A DNA stretch of 64,000 bases from an uncultured Alphaproteobacteria bacterium (GTDB lineage Bacteria > Pseudomonadota > Alphaproteobacteria > Caulobacterales > Caulobacteraceae): NCBI GenBank assembly GCA_903822175.1, contig CAIJOB010000002.1:157480-221479 (forward strand), given 5' to 3'. The translations under genes and the position numbers were made by a program. Of this stretch, positions 42,768 to 52,307 are shown one piece after another. Positions within the stretch are counted from its first letter, which is position 1, and each line of letters opens with the position of its first letter. The notes under the pieces are model-generated. The model ran no database searches, was not told the DNA's origin, and was given only the letters and a program-made list of their open reading frames with translations.

Positions 42768-43601
42768 ATGGATGCGAAGTCCGCCAGTTTCGACGCCGAC
42801 GCCCACGCGGTCCGAATCCGCGACCAGGGCTTCACGGTCATCGAGGATTTCGTTGACGCCGCCGGCCTCGCCGCCTTCCGCGAAGCGCTCGCGCCCTTCC
42901 TCGGCAGCCATCGCGGGCGCAACGACTTCGAGGGCTTCGAGACCGAGCGGGTCTACACGCTGGTCGCCCGCGCCAAGGTGTTCGAGGACCTGGCGACGGA
43001 GCCCCGGCTTATGGCGCTCCTCAGCCGCTTTCTCGAGGGCAATTTCCTGCTCTCAGCGACCCACGCGATCAACCTGAAGCCCGGCGAGACGGTGCAGTCG
43101 ATCCACGAAGATGACGGTTTCTACCGCCAGCCGCGATCGGCGCCAGCCGTGGGCTATTCGGTGATCGGGGCCGTCGACGCCTTCACCGCCGCCAATGGCG
43201 CGACCGAGGTCATCCCCGGCAGCCACCTGTGGGACGAACAGGAGGTCCAGCGCCGCAAGGCCGAGCCCGGCGGGCTGGAACAGTATCTGGTCCCGATGGA
43301 GATCCCGGCCGGCGCGGCCTTCATCTTCCCGGGCAAGCTGCTGCATCGTGGCGGGGCGAACCGCACGGACAAGCCCCGGCTCGCCTTCACCAACCAGTAC
43401 TGCGCCGGCTGGGCGCGGCCGCAGGAGAACTTCTTCCTGTCGGTGCCTAAGGAGGTCGTGCGGACCCTGTCGCCCCGCGCCCAGGCGCTGCTGGGCTACG
43501 AGCTCTGGCCGAGCTTCATGGGCATGGTGACAGGCTCGCATCCGGCCAAGTCGCTGGAGCCCGGCTGGGTCCCGCCGATCGTCGACCAAGCGCCGAAGTA
43601 G
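42768..43601 (+). CDS. phytanoyl-CoA dioxygenase (PhyH) family protein
   Basis: A 277-residue Fe(II)/2-oxoglutarate oxygenase. The 2-His-1-carboxylate set is His113-x-Asp115 in QSIHEDDGFY and His193 in GKLLHRGGANRT. Family landmarks such as NGATEVIPGSHLWDE (the PGSH block) lie between. PhyH enzymes hydroxylate acyl-CoA or small organic substrates. The gene is divergent from the TauD-type gene (60 nt apart) and followed by a palindromic repeat element. Confidence 0.87.
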   Translation: MDAKSASFDADAHAVRIRDQGFTVIEDFVDAAGLAAFREALAPFLGSHRGRNDFEGFETERVYTLVARAKVFEDLATEPRLMALLSRFLEGNFLLSATHAINLKPGETVQSIHEDDGFYRQPRSAPAVGYSVIGAVDAFTAANGATEVIPGSHLWDEQEVQRRKAEPGGLEQYLVPMEIPAGAAFIFPGKLLHRGGANRTDKPRLAFTNQYCAGWARPQENFFLSVPKEVVRTLSPRAQALLGYELWPSFMGMVTGSHPAKSLEPGWVPPIVDQAPK

Positions 43602-43620
43602 ACGCGCAGCACCCCTTTTT

Positions 43621-43751
43621 GATCGTCATCGCCCGGCTTGTCCGGGCGACCCATGAACACCGATCCTGAAAGATGGCTCGCGGCGGCGCCAAGCCTCTTT
43701 CGGCGTCCCTTGAGATCATGGGTGGCCCGGACAAGCCGGGCCATGACGATC
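43621..43751. repeat. imperfect 35-bp inverted repeat element (REP/MITE-like)
   Basis: The arm at 43621-43655 (GATCGTCATCGCCCGGC then TTGTCCGGGCGACCCATG) is repeated in reverse complement at 43717-43751 with two mismatches. A 61-bp spacer separates them. Elements with this GTCCGGGC core are scattered through Caulobacteraceae genomes as far as I recall. Within the window it forms a long stem after the PhyH gene. It may also help terminate transcription. Confidence 0.6.
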
Positions 43752-43806
43752 TTTGATGAGATCGACGAGGGCCCTTCCCTCTCCCTCTCGCTTCTCGGGA
43801 GAGGAA

Positions 43807-44544
43807 CTAGAGGCGCCGCTTCCAGAGCGCGAAGAGGCGCTCCCAGTGGCGTTCGGCGGCGGGCTTGTCGTAGACCGCGCCGCGCTGGGGGAAGGCGAAG
43901 CCGTGGTGGACGCCCTCGTAGAGCTCGACCTCGGCGTTGAGGTTCTTGGACTTCACGGTCTGGTCGAGCGTCTGGACCATCTCCATCGGCGCATAGCTGT
44001 CGTGCTCGGCGCAGGCGAAGTAGAGCTCGCCCTTGGCGGTCTGGGCGGCCAGGTGCGGGCTGTCGGCCTTGTCGGTGACCAGCTGGACGCCATAGATCGA
44101 AGCCGCCGCGCCGACCCGGTCAGGATAGCGGGCGGCGAAGTTGATCGCGTACTGGCCGCTCATGCAGTAGCCGAGCGTGGCGATCTTGCCCTTGCTCGCC
44201 GCCGGGTCGCGGTCGGCGTAGTCCAAGAGCGCGTCGCCATCGTCCATGATCAGCGGAATGGTGATCGAGCCCATTAGGTCGAACATCCGCGCCCGCGCCT
44301 CGGCCTCCGGCAGCGGCGGCAGGTCCTTCAGCTCCAGGACGCCGCGCCGGTAGTAGAGGTTCGGCAGCATGACGTAGTAGCCAGCCGCGGCGATCCGCCG
44401 GGCCATGTCGCGCAGCTCCTCGCGGATCGCCGGCGCGTCCATGAAGAACAGCACCACCGGATAGGGCCCGTCGCGCTCCGGGTGGACGATGAAGGTGGTG
44501 GTCGCCCCGCCCTTGGTGGCGATGTCGATCGTCTGTTCGATCAT
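43807..44544 (-). CDS. dienelactone hydrolase-family protein
   Basis: A 245-residue alpha/beta hydrolase. The nucleophile is Cys127 in GYCMSGQYA, with Asp182 in AEHDSYAPME and His214 in YEGVHHGFAFP completing the triad. This is the CxG-elbow pattern of dienelactone hydrolase (muconate pathway) and related esterases. The ATG at 44544 overlaps the upstream membrane-gene stop by 4 nt. In this context a role in breaking a lactone or ester from oxygenated compounds is plausible. Confidence 0.87.
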   Translation of the reverse strand: MIEQTIDIATKGGATTTFIVHPERDGPYPVVLFFMDAPAIREELRDMARRIAAAGYYVMLPNLYYRRGVLELKDLPPLPEAEARARMFDLMGSITIPLIMDDGDALLDYADRDPAASKGKIATLGYCMSGQYAINFAARYPDRVGAAASIYGVQLVTDKADSPHLAAQTAKGELYFACAEHDSYAPMEMVQTLDQTVKSKNLNAEVELYEGVHHGFAFPQRGAVYDKPAAERHWERLFALWKRRL

Positions 44545-44975
44545 GATTGCGGCTCCAAGCCTTGGGTTTGCGATTGGGCTCTAGCCAGCGCCCCACCGGC
44601 CAGGGCCGCTATGAGCGCCAGGCCGATGGACACCGCCATCATCGGATTGAGCATGGCCGAGGCGTCCCCAGCCGCCGCCCCACTGCCCAGGTCGATAATC
44701 ACGTAGGCGAGCCAGGTGAGGCCCGCGAACGCCAGAGCGTTGCGCTGCGGCCGCCGGCGCCCCAGCAGGTAGGCGGCGGCCAGCAGCAGCAGGGCTCCGG
44801 CGATCGGCGCTGTCCAGCCGGCGATCCGGGGCGCGGCGGCGGTGTAGAAGGCCGGCGGATGGCCCGGCGCCACGAATTGGGCGTAGGCCGCGACCGCCAG
44901 GAAGACGGCGCCGAAGTTCAGCGCCAGCACCAGCACGGCCACGCCCACCGCCTTGATCGCGTCAGACGCCTTCAC
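44541..44975 (-). CDS. hypothetical polytopic membrane protein, 144 aa
   Basis: No family was recognised. The protein has about four hydrophobic segments: VGVAVLVLALNFGAVFLAVA near residue 10, IAGALLLLAAAYLLG near 58, LAFAGLTWLAYVIID near 82 and LNPMMAVSIGLALIAALAGG near 108. The gene overlaps both neighbours by 4 nt (SDR upstream, hydrolase downstream), so all three are one transcript. The role could be a small transport or scaffold protein in the pathway. Confidence 0.55.
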   Translation of the reverse strand: MKASDAIKAVGVAVLVLALNFGAVFLAVAAYAQFVAPGHPPAFYTAAAPRIAGWTAPIAGALLLLAAAYLLGRRRPQRNALAFAGLTWLAYVIIDLGSGAAAGDASAMLNPMMAVSIGLALIAALAGGALARAQSQTQGLEPQS

Positions 44976-45805
44976 TCCGCCTGCACCCCGACCAGTTCCG
45001 AGGGCTCGACGCCCTGCCCCTTCAGGAAGGGCTCCGCGTAGTTGATGGTCCCGGTCAGGGTCTTGGGGTCGCCCGACGCCAGGCGGTAGACCGCCTCGGC
45101 GATGTATTTGATCGGCTGGACCCGGTCCTTGGTGGCCTCGGTGATCAGGCCGTGGACGGCGACGCCCGGCGTCGCGACGAGGCCCGGCGAGACCACATTG
45201 ACCGCGATGTTGTCATCATAGACCTCTGACGCGAGGCCCGTGGTGAACCGCTCGAGCGCGGCCTTGCACATGCCGTAGACCGTGCCGCCGCCGCGACGGT
45301 TGTAGGGGAGCTTCGGGTGGATGCCGGCGCCCGACGAGATGTTGACGATCCAGCCCTGCTTCTTCTCGCGCATCGACGGCAGGACCAGCTGAGCCAGGTG
45401 GAACGGCGCATAGACCTGCACCTCCATCATCAGCTTGAAGCGCTTCTCCGGGAAGTCGGCGACCGGCACGAAGTAGGTGATCGCCGCATTGTTCACGAGG
45501 ATGTCGATGGGCCCGAAGGTCGCCACCGCCTCCTCGATCAGCCGCTCGCGCTCAGAGGCCTGAGCCAGGTCGGCCTTGATGAAGGCCGCGTTGCCGCCCG
45601 CCTCTTTGATCCGGTTCACTGTGTCGTGCAGCGTGCCCGGCAACCGGCTCTCGCCGCTCTCGGCGGTGCGGGCGGACACCACCACATTGGCGCCCTCCAT
45701 GGCTAGGCGCACGCCGATGGCCTCGCCGATGCCGCGGCTGGCGCCGGTGACGAGCGCGTTGCGGCCTTTCAGCGGGCCGTTGGGATTGATCCGAGGCTCA
45801 CTCAT
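44972..45805 (-). CDS. short-chain dehydrogenase/reductase
   Basis: A 277-residue NAD(P)-dependent oxidoreductase. Cofactor motif TGASRGIG at residues 20-27, NNAAI at 105-109, and catalytic Ser158, Tyr177 and Lys181 (YGMCKAALE) are all present. The C-terminal part resembles proteins acting on bulky or acyl substrates. The ATG at 45805 has GGAGGAAG upstream, which decides against the in-frame codon at 45892. It heads an operon with the membrane protein and dienelactone hydrolase, divergent from the second PhyH-like gene. Confidence 0.9.
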   Translation of the reverse strand: MSEPRINPNGPLKGRNALVTGASRGIGEAIGVRLAMEGANVVVSARTAESGESRLPGTLHDTVNRIKEAGGNAAFIKADLAQASERERLIEEAVATFGPIDILVNNAAITYFVPVADFPEKRFKLMMEVQVYAPFHLAQLVLPSMREKKQGWIVNISSGAGIHPKLPYNRRGGGTVYGMCKAALERFTTGLASEVYDDNIAVNVVSPGLVATPGVAVHGLITEATKDRVQPIKYIAEAVYRLASGDPKTLTGTINYAEPFLKGQGVEPSELVGVQAE

Positions 45806-45845
45806 CGCGCTTCCTCCAAATTGCTTTTGTTCTAATGGCTCAAGG

Positions 45846-45872
45846 CTTGCGCGCCTTTCGCCGGGGCGCAAG
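45846..45872. promoter_or_regulatory. inverted repeat between SDR and PhyH-like genes
   Basis: CTTGCGC (45846-45852) and GCGCAAG (45866-45872) pair exactly with 13-bp spacing, extended by two more pairs after one mismatch. It lies in the 92-bp divergent promoter region and could bind a regulator for both genes. Confidence 0.4.
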
Positions 45873-45897
45873 GCTGTAGCCGTGAGGAGCACTTGAT

Positions 45898-46779
45898 TTG
45901 CGGATTCCCGACGAGAAGCTGGCGGAGGTTTTCGACCGGGGGTTCACCGTGGTCGAAGGCTTCCTGGACAAGCAGACGCTGAGCGACGCCCAGGAGGGTC
46001 TGTGGGACATCTATCCCCGGCCCGAGGCCTATTTCGCCGACCCGGCGGCGTTTTCGAAGTTCACCAAGAGCCAGTTCGCGGGGCTGCGCTTCTTCCCCTA
46101 CCCGTCCTGGGGCCTGAACAAGGTGCCGGTCTATCCGGACCTGATCGATGCGGCCGAGCGCTTCCTGCAGACCAAGGAGGTCGACTGCTACAAGATCGAG
46201 CTCTGGGCGAAGTACGCCGGGGCCATCGACTACGACCAGACGCACCATCGCGACTACGAGAACCACACCATTGTGGTGCCGCGCGCCGACCAGCTGATGC
46301 CGCAGATGACCTGCTTCATCCTGCTGTCGGACGTCACCGAACTGGACGGGCCGACCAAGGCCGTGCCGCTGGAAAAGACCCGCGACATCCCGCTGGGGAT
46401 CACCCAGACGAAGGTGGGTGACTTCGCCGACGATGAGGTGGCGGTCACTGGGCCCGCGGGCTCGATGCTGATCTACAAGACCGACGTCTTCCACCGAGGG
46501 TCAGACTTCAAGGCTCCGGGCCGTTCGCGGTTCGTGATGCCGGTGGACTTCAAGCCGCGCGGCTGGCGCTGGCAGGGCAAGCTCGCCTGGCCGGACCGCA
46601 CGCTGAACCCCGGCTGGAAGGAGGCGATGGTGAACATGACGCCCCGCCAGCGCGACCTGTTCGGCTGGCCGCCGCCGGGCGACCCCTACTGGAACGCCCA
46701 GACACTGAGCGACGTCGCCCTGCGCTATCCCGGCATCGACCTTGCGCCCTATGGCGCCGGGGTTCCGGCGGACGCCTAG
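45898..46779 (+). CDS. second PhyH-like Fe(II)/2-oxoglutarate dioxygenase
   Basis: A 293-residue PhyH-like oxygenase. The iron ligands are His117-x-Asp119 in YDQTHHRDYENH and His199 in KTDVFHRGSDFK, with Arg210 or Arg212 as likely 2-oxoglutarate anchors. It is only distantly similar to the PhyH gene at 42768. A TTG start at 45898 has AGGAG 9 nt upstream. The 3' end overlaps the convergent pentad-repeat gene by 4 nt. Physiological substrate is unknown. Confidence 0.82.
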   Translation: MRIPDEKLAEVFDRGFTVVEGFLDKQTLSDAQEGLWDIYPRPEAYFADPAAFSKFTKSQFAGLRFFPYPSWGLNKVPVYPDLIDAAERFLQTKEVDCYKIELWAKYAGAIDYDQTHHRDYENHTIVVPRADQLMPQMTCFILLSDVTELDGPTKAVPLEKTRDIPLGITQTKVGDFADDEVAVTGPAGSMLIYKTDVFHRGSDFKAPGRSRFVMPVDFKPRGWRWQGKLAWPDRTLNPGWKEAMVNMTPRQRDLFGWPPPGDPYWNAQTLSDVALRYPGIDLAPYGAGVPADA

Positions 46780-46991
46780 TCCTCGTCGCGAACGATCAGC
46801 CGGCCCACAGTCAGCTCGTCGATCTCCAGGCGCCGGATGCGCGCGCGTCCGACCGCCAGCCGACCGATGGCCATGGCGCCGACGGACACCGCGCCCACCG
46901 CGAGCGCGCCGACAGCGGCGGCACCGACCGCCAAGGCAACCCAGGCCGCCACCGGCAACGGGCGCTTCGTCGCGACCGGCTCACTCATCAC
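46776..46991 (-). CDS. small protein with VG-containing pentad repeats, 71 aa
   Basis: From residue 20 the sequence steps in fives: AVGAA, AVGAL, AVGAV, SVGAM, AIGRL, AVGRA, RIRRL, EIDEL, TVGRL. This five-residue period recalls pentapeptide-repeat beta-helices, although the usual A(D/N)Lxx pattern is not kept. The N-terminal part is hydrophobic (PVAAWVALAVG) and may insert in the membrane, while the C-terminal part is charged. The ATG at 46991 overlaps the DUF5996 stop by 4 nt. No function is known for this type. Confidence 0.6.
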   Translation of the reverse strand: MMSEPVATKRPLPVAAWVALAVGAAAVGALAVGAVSVGAMAIGRLAVGRARIRRLEIDELTVGRLIVRDED

Positions 46992-47899
46992 CGCTCCAGT
47001 TCATGACGCGGCCAGCCGGCCAAGTCGGCGGCGGCCTCATAGGTCGATTGGAAGAAATCCATCACCGCGGCGTCGGGATCGGACGCGCTGCGCACCGCGT
47101 CGTACGGCAGGACGAACTCGCCAAGGGCGGTATCCCAATGGGCCGCCGCCGGGCGGACCTCCGCGGCCTCGAACCCCGCCGGCTGCGCATAGGCGTAGGC
47201 GTAGAACAGCGGCGCGATCCCCGGCGCGCCGGGCCAGAAGCCGCAGCTCGACACCTCATGCGAATAGGCCTCGACGCTGACCGAGGCCGGCGACATGGGC
47301 GATCCGGGATGGACCGGCGCGCGGCGGCCGGAGAACCGCGTCACGGCGAGATCGAAGCTGCCCCAGAAGAAGTGCACCGGGCTGGCCTTGCCGATGAACC
47401 CGGCGCGGTAGGCCTTCATGACCCGGTCGGCCTGCACCAGGACCCGCCAGAACGTCTGGGCGGCGTCGGCGTCATAGGACCGGTGGGTTTCGTCCTCTTC
47501 GAAGCGGATCGGGTTCTCGACCTCGCAGGGGACCGTCCAGATATGCGGCGCGACGCCCAGGCGGGCCAGGGCGGCCAGGGTCTCGCGGTAAAACTGCGCC
47601 ACGCTGATCGGCCGCAGCGGCACGGTCTCGCGCCGGCCATCGCTGCAGGTCAGACAGAGCTGGTGGTCCAGGAAATCGAAAACGATCTCGATGGATCGGC
47701 CAGCGACCGGGATCGGCGAGGTCGTGAGGCCCACGGCGTTCACATAGAGCGGCACGTGCCACCAGTGGTTCACCGGCGGCGTCATCACCATGCGGATCTT
47801 GCCGACGATCTGGGTCCACATGTGCAGGGTGGCCGCGGTGTCGGCCCAGTCATCATAGGCGAGCGCCGGCCAGTCCTTGGACGCGCCCTCGCCGGTCAT
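46988..47899 (-). CDS. DUF5996 family protein, 303 aa
   Basis: The block [20 protein letters not shown] and then [20 protein letters not shown] is the signature of DUF5996. Later segments include [18 protein letters not shown] and SCGFWPG. No transmembrane segment or signal peptide is seen. The family has no described activity. The ATG at 47899 overlaps the upstream TPR gene stop by 4 nt; an in-frame extension to 48619 is an antisense-like frame and is rejected. Confidence 0.8.
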   Translation of the reverse strand: MTGEGASKDWPALAYDDWADTAATLHMWTQIVGKIRMVMTPPVNHWWHVPLYVNAVGLTTSPIPVAGRSIEIVFDFLDHQLCLTCSDGRRETVPLRPISVAQFYRETLAALARLGVAPHIWTVPCEVENPIRFEEDETHRSYDADAAQTFWRVLVQADRVMKAYRAGFIGKASPVHFFWGSFDLAVTRFSGRRAPVHPGSPMSPASVSVEAYSHEVSSCGFWPGAPGIAPLFYAYAYAQPAGFEAAEVRPAAAHWDTALGEFVLPYDAVRSASDPDAAVMDFFQSTYEAAADLAGWPRHELER

Positions 47900-48963
47900 G
47901 ACCGGCGCGCCTCCAGCGCGGCGCGGACCTGGGCGACGACGCTCGCCCAGTCGCCGGGCGTGGGCTGACGGAAGATGCGCATGGACGGATACCAGGGGCT
48001 GTCGGAACGGTCCCGCAGCCAACGCCAGTCGACGACATAGGGCAAGAGCAGCCAGACCGGCTTGCCCATGGCGCCGGCCAGGTGGGCGACGGCGGTGTCG
48101 ACGCTGATCACCAGGTCGAGGCCTTCGATGATACGCCGCGTCGCCTCGAAATCGGCCGCGCCGGTGTCCTGCGGTTGCAGGCTGACGACGCCCGGCCAGC
48201 TCTGAATCTCCGCGGCGATGTCCGGCGGCAGGGAGCGGGCCTTGTCGTTGATGTGCCCGGGATTGCCGGCGCCGACGAAGCCGATGCCCTGCCCGCCTGC
48301 CGATCCCGGCAGATAGGGCGCCGGCGGAATGGTCTCCAGGGTGGTTCCGAGTCGGCCGGGGATCGAGGCCAGCAGGATCCAGGCGTCGTGGCCGTTCACG
48401 TCGACGCGGCCTTCCGCCGGAATGATCCGCACGCCGAGCGGCGCGAACAGCCGCGCCAGCGGGGGCGAGCTCAGCAGGCTGACGGCGATGCCTCGGGCCT
48501 GGAGCAGCGGCGCATAGCGGGCGAACTGGATCTGGTCGCCCAGCCCCTGCTCTGGCGCGATCAAGAGCGAGCCGACCGGGCCGCCGTCCCATTCCGGAAA
48601 GGTCAGCCGCGCGTGCCATTCCCGTCGCGGCAGCCTGGATTCGTAGTAGGGCCAGCCCTCGGCGTAGCGGCCCTCGCGCAGCAGCAGGAAGGCGTATTGC
48701 CAGCGCAGGTTGGGGTCGTCCGGCTGGACCTCGAGGCCCTTGCGGTAGGCGGCCTCGGCCTGCGCGACACGGCCCTGGCTGTCGAGCAGATGGCCAAGGT
48801 TAGCCGCCACGGCCGGATCACCGGGCGCGCGGACCGCGAGCCGCCGGTAGAGATCCTCGGCCTCGGCGTCGCGCCCCTCAGCGGCCGCGGTGAAAGCCAG
48901 GCTGAAGGCGTCGCTGTAGGCCAGCGCCTCGAAGGCGCCCGGCTCCGGCGGGGCCCCACTCAA
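47896..48963 (-). CDS. TPR plus glycosyltransferase-like (GT9-type fold) protein, copy 1
   Basis: About 355 residues. The N-terminal third has TPR helices ([20 protein letters not shown] and [20 protein letters not shown]). The C-terminal two-thirds resemble heptosyltransferase-type GT-B folds: [20 protein letters not shown] (first fold) and [20 protein letters not shown] (nucleotide-sugar site). The start is unsure: a TTG at 48963, just beyond the upstream stop, or a GTG at 49011 overlapping it. It is a tandem copy of the next gene. A role in protein or surface glycosylation is inferred. Confidence 0.75.
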   Translation of the reverse strand: MSGAPPEPGAFEALAYSDAFSLAFTAAAEGRDAEAEDLYRRLAVRAPGDPAVAANLGHLLDSQGRVAQAEAAYRKGLEVQPDDPNLRWQYAFLLLREGRYAEGWPYYESRLPRREWHARLTFPEWDGGPVGSLLIAPEQGLGDQIQFARYAPLLQARGIAVSLLSSPPLARLFAPLGVRIIPAEGRVDVNGHDAWILLASIPGRLGTTLETIPPAPYLPGSAGGQGIGFVGAGNPGHINDKARSLPPDIAAEIQSWPGVVSLQPQDTGAADFEATRRIIEGLDLVISVDTAVAHLAGAMGKPVWLLLPYVVDWRWLRDRSDSPWYPSMRIFRQPTPGDWASVVAQVRAALEARRS

Positions 48964-48973
48964 GGTTGGTGGC

Positions 48974-50032
48974 TCACGGCTCGCCGAGCGCCGCGCGGAC
49001 CTCCGCCACAACGCTCGCCCAGTCGCCGGGCGCGGGCTGGCGGAAGATGCGGATCGAGGGATACCACGGGCTGTCGGTGCGCCCGGTCATCCAGCGCCAG
49101 TCGCCCTTGTAGGGAAGCAGCAGCCAGGTCGGCTTGCCCATGGCGCCGGCCAGGTGGGTGAGCGCGGTGTCGACGGTGATCACCTTCTCCAGGCCCTGGA
49201 CGATTGCGCGGGTCTCTTCCATGTCGCGCGCGCCGGTGGCCTCGCGGTCGAGCAGGCGCACGCCCGGAAGGCTGGTCAGGCCGGCGGCGTCCGCCTCGGG
49301 CATCGAGCGGTTGGCGTCGTCGGGGTGATCGGGCGCGCCGCGGGTGATCAGGCCAAGGCCGCTGCCGCCCTCGCCGCCGGGCAGGTAGGGCGCGGGCGGG
49401 ATGGTCTCCAGCGTGGTCCCCATCCGCCAGGGCAGCGAGGCCGACAACACCCAGGCTTCATGCAGCGGGATCTGCACCTGGCCCTCGGCCGGGATGATCT
49501 CGCAGCCCAGGTGGTAGAACAGGCGCTTCAGCGGCGGTGGGCAGACGATGGAGACCTTGATCCCCCGCGCCTGCAGCGGGCGCACATAGCGCGCGTACTG
49601 GATCTGATCGCCCAGCCCCTGCTCGTGCCAGATCAGCAGCGACTCCACCGACTGGCCGCGCCATTCCGGGAAGCTGAGGGACGGTTTGCGGTTGTGGCCC
49701 GGCTTGACCATGCGCGCTTCGTAGAAGGGCCAGCCTTCGGCGTAGCGGCCCAGCCGCAGCAGCAGGAAGGCCAGCTGGCGCTGCTGCACCGGATCGTTGG
49801 GATTGGCCTTCAGCGCGTCGCGATAGACGGCTTCCGCATCGGCCCAACGGCGGCCGTCTTCCAGCAGGAGCCCCAGGTTCAGCGCGGTGGGCGAGGTCGG
49901 AGTGGCGGCCTGCAGGCTGCGGTAAAGGCGCTCGGCCTCAGCGGGGCGGCCGCCCTTGTGCGCGGCGAGCGCCATGTCCCAGACCTGGGCGGCGGTGAAT
50001 GTCTTGGGGGTTTCCGGAGCGGCGGGCGGCAC
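48974..50032 (-). CDS. TPR plus glycosyltransferase-like (GT9-type fold) protein, copy 2
   Basis: A 352-residue paralogue with the same layout: TPR repeats ([18 protein letters not shown] and [20 protein letters not shown]) followed by [20 protein letters not shown] and [20 protein letters not shown]. Both copies end with nearly the same block ([15 protein letters not shown] here [15 protein letters not shown]). A GTG at 50032 starts the frame. The gene lies 103 bp downstream of cckA. Such TPR-transferases are often found next to flagellar genes in this group, hinting at flagellin or envelope glycosylation, which is not demonstrated. Confidence 0.78.
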   Translation of the reverse strand: MPPAAPETPKTFTAAQVWDMALAAHKGGRPAEAERLYRSLQAATPTSPTALNLGLLLEDGRRWADAEAVYRDALKANPNDPVQQRQLAFLLLRLGRYAEGWPFYEARMVKPGHNRKPSLSFPEWRGQSVESLLIWHEQGLGDQIQYARYVRPLQARGIKVSIVCPPPLKRLFYHLGCEIIPAEGQVQIPLHEAWVLSASLPWRMGTTLETIPPAPYLPGGEGGSGLGLITRGAPDHPDDANRSMPEADAAGLTSLPGVRLLDREATGARDMEETRAIVQGLEKVITVDTALTHLAGAMGKPTWLLLPYKGDWRWMTGRTDSPWYPSIRIFRQPAPGDWASVVAEVRAALGEP

Positions 50033-50135
50033 GGGCGACTTTCGGACTGGAGGGCTTGGGAGACGGCGGATGTTTGGCGTCGCTGCAGCGCGAAGGCAAG
50101 CGCGGCGCGTTGTCCCGAGCCGTTTTGGGGCGCCG

Positions 50136-52286
50136 TCAGGCCGCCTTCTGCAGCTCCTGCTTCACCCGTTCGGCGAGCGTCTTGATGTCGATGGGCTTGG
50201 GCAGGAAGGAGACGTTGACCTCGCCTTCCAGCAGGTCGGAGAACTCGCTCTCGGCATAGCCGGAGATGAACATCACCGGCGCGGCGCCCAGGTAGCCGCG
50301 GGCCTGTTTCAGCAGGTCCGGGCCCTGCATGCCCGGCATGACCACGTCGGAGATCATCAGATCGATGGTTCCGGCATGGGTCTCGGCCAGCAACAGAGCT
50401 TCCTCGCCGCTCGCCGCCTCGATCACCTCGTAGCCGCGGGCGCGCAGCAGCTTGGCGGCGACGCCGCGCACGGCGTCCTCGTCCTCGACGAAGAGGATGC
50501 GGCCGGCGCCGGAGAGGTCGCGCGCCACCGGGCGCTTGGGCGCTTGCGGCACGGGCGCCGGGGCGACGCCGGCCACCGGCACGTGCACCGGCAGGAAGAT
50601 ACGGAAGGCGGCGCCTTCGCCGGGCTTGGAGTCCACCGCGATCCAGCCGTCCGATTGCTTGACGATGCCGTAGACGGTGGCGAGGCCCAGGCCCGTGCCC
50701 TCGCCCACCGGCTTGGTGGTGAAGAAGGGGTCGAAAATCTTGTCCAGCACATGCGGCGGGATGCCGGGGCCGTCGTCGCTGACCTCGATCATCGCCTGGT
50801 CGCCCTGGGCGGTGGGATAGCCGAAGGCCTGGGCCTGCTCCTGGGTCACCCGCGCGGTGCGAATATTGACGCAGCCGCCGCCGTGGGCGCGCACGCTGTC
50901 GCGGGCATTGACCGCCAGGTTCATCACCGCGGTTTCCAGCTGGCCGCGGTCGGCGCGCACCTGCGGCAGGTTGCGGCCATAGTCGGTGGTCAGCTTGACG
51001 TCCTCGTAGAGCACCCGGCGCAGCAGCACCTCGAACTCGCTGATCAGTTCGCCCAGGTCGAGGATTTCGCGCTGGACGGTCTGTTTGCGCGAGAAGGCCA
51101 GCAGCTTGCGCACCAGGTCGGCGGCCCGGACCGAGGTCTGTTTGATCTCGTTCAGGCCTTCGTAGGAGGGGTCGCCCACGGGATGGCGCGTGGCCAGCAC
51201 GTCGAGCTGCATGAAAATGGCGGTGAGCAGGTTGTTGAAGTCGTGCGCCACACCGCCGGCCAGCTGGCCGATGGCCTGCATCTTTTGGCTCTGCGCGAGT
51301 TGCAGCTCGATCTGCTTCTGCTCGGAGACGTCGACCAGATAGGCGACCCAACGGCCGTCGCTCTTGGAGAGATAGAGGTGGGCGATGCGGGTCGGGTCGG
51401 AGGCCAGGCGCACCTCGACCGGCGCCGCGGCGCCCCCTTGGCCGCCATTTGGGCCGGCCGCCAGCTTCAGGGTAGCGTCGGCGCGGCTGGCGGGATCGAT
51501 CAGCTCGCCGAAGGTCTGGCCCTTCTCGCCGCCGCCGGCGACGGCCTTGAGCGCCGGATTGGCCTCGACGATGGTCGCTTCGAAGGGGTCTTCGCCTTCC
51601 AGGAGCGCGGCGCCGAACGGCGAGGCGGCGGCGAAGGCGTCCAGCACCTTGGGCGGCGGCGGCATGGCGCCGGTAAAGGCGGTTAGCACCTCCATGGCCG
51701 CTGACGGCAACGCCAGGGCGCCGACGCCCGGTCCGGTCAGGCGCACCAGGAAGCGGCGCGGGCCCAGGGGCGAGACCAGGGTCTCGTGCTCGGTCCCGCC
51801 GATCTTGATGGTCGCGCGGGATGTCTCGCCGCGGCGGGCGGCGGTCAGGGCCGCGAACAGGCTGGCGGCGGAAGCGCCGGACTTCGGCAGGCGCGCGCCC
51901 AGGCCGATGGTCGATTTCCAGGCGGCGTTGGCGGCCTGCACCCGGCCGTCCGGGGCGGCGATGGCGGCGGGTTCGCTCAGCGCATCGACGATCAGCTCAG
52001 CGCCGGGCTGGTTTTCCGACGGCGCATCGGTCGTGCCGCGCAAGACGAAGAGCCCAAGGCAGGCCACGCCGGCCAGGCCGACCAGCAGCAGCAGGCCTGC
52101 CACCGTCGAAGGCCCGGCGTTGATCATCGGGGCTGCGGCGAACACCACGGCCAGCAGGAAGAACACCACCGCTCCGGCGAGCAGCAGGTCAAACCCGCTC
52201 TTACGGCCTTTGCGGACCTGTGGCTCGGCCATGGCCTGCGACAGCGCCTCCTTTGCGACCGCTTCTGGCGAATCGGTCATCGGCAT
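50136..52286 (-). CDS. cckA: hybrid sensor histidine kinase CckA
   Basis: CckA phosphorylates ChpT, which passes phosphate to CtrA and CpdR, controlling the alphaproteobacterial cell cycle. The 716-residue protein has two N-terminal transmembrane helices (about 32-52 and 61-82), PAS-like domains, a HisKA domain with His348 in [11 protein letters not shown], an ATPase domain with DDGPGIP and [13 protein letters not shown], and a receiver with phospho-acceptor Asp647 in [12 protein letters not shown]. This layout and the YEDV/FSRKQ blocks match CckA. It follows flhB by 21 nt, as in Caulobacter. Either ATG of MPM may be used. Confidence 0.93.
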   Translation of the reverse strand: MPMTDSPEAVAKEALSQAMAEPQVRKGRKSGFDLLLAGAVVFFLLAVVFAAAPMINAGPSTVAGLLLLVGLAGVACLGLFVLRGTTDAPSENQPGAELIVDALSEPAAIAAPDGRVQAANAAWKSTIGLGARLPKSGASAASLFAALTAARRGETSRATIKIGGTEHETLVSPLGPRRFLVRLTGPGVGALALPSAAMEVLTAFTGAMPPPPKVLDAFAAASPFGAALLEGEDPFEATIVEANPALKAVAGGGEKGQTFGELIDPASRADATLKLAAGPNGGQGGAAAPVEVRLASDPTRIAHLYLSKSDGRWVAYLVDVSEQKQIELQLAQSQKMQAIGQLAGGVAHDFNNLLTAIFMQLDVLATRHPVGDPSYEGLNEIKQTSVRAADLVRKLLAFSRKQTVQREILDLGELISEFEVLLRRVLYEDVKLTTDYGRNLPQVRADRGQLETAVMNLAVNARDSVRAHGGGCVNIRTARVTQEQAQAFGYPTAQGDQAMIEVSDDGPGIPPHVLDKIFDPFFTTKPVGEGTGLGLATVYGIVKQSDGWIAVDSKPGEGAAFRIFLPVHVPVAGVAPAPVPQAPKRPVARDLSGAGRILFVEDEDAVRGVAAKLLRARGYEVIEAASGEEALLLAETHAGTIDLMISDVVMPGMQGPDLLKQARGYLGAAPVMFISGYAESEFSDLLEGEVNVSFLPKPIDIKTLAERVKQELQKAA

Positions 52287-52307
52287 TCTGTCACAGGGAC
52301 CACGGGG

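Noticed and set aside
46988..48619. 543-codon version of the DUF5996 gene
   Set aside because: The extension overlaps the TPR-transferase gene in another frame and is Arg/Pro-rich without motifs; the 4-nt overlap start at 47899 is better.
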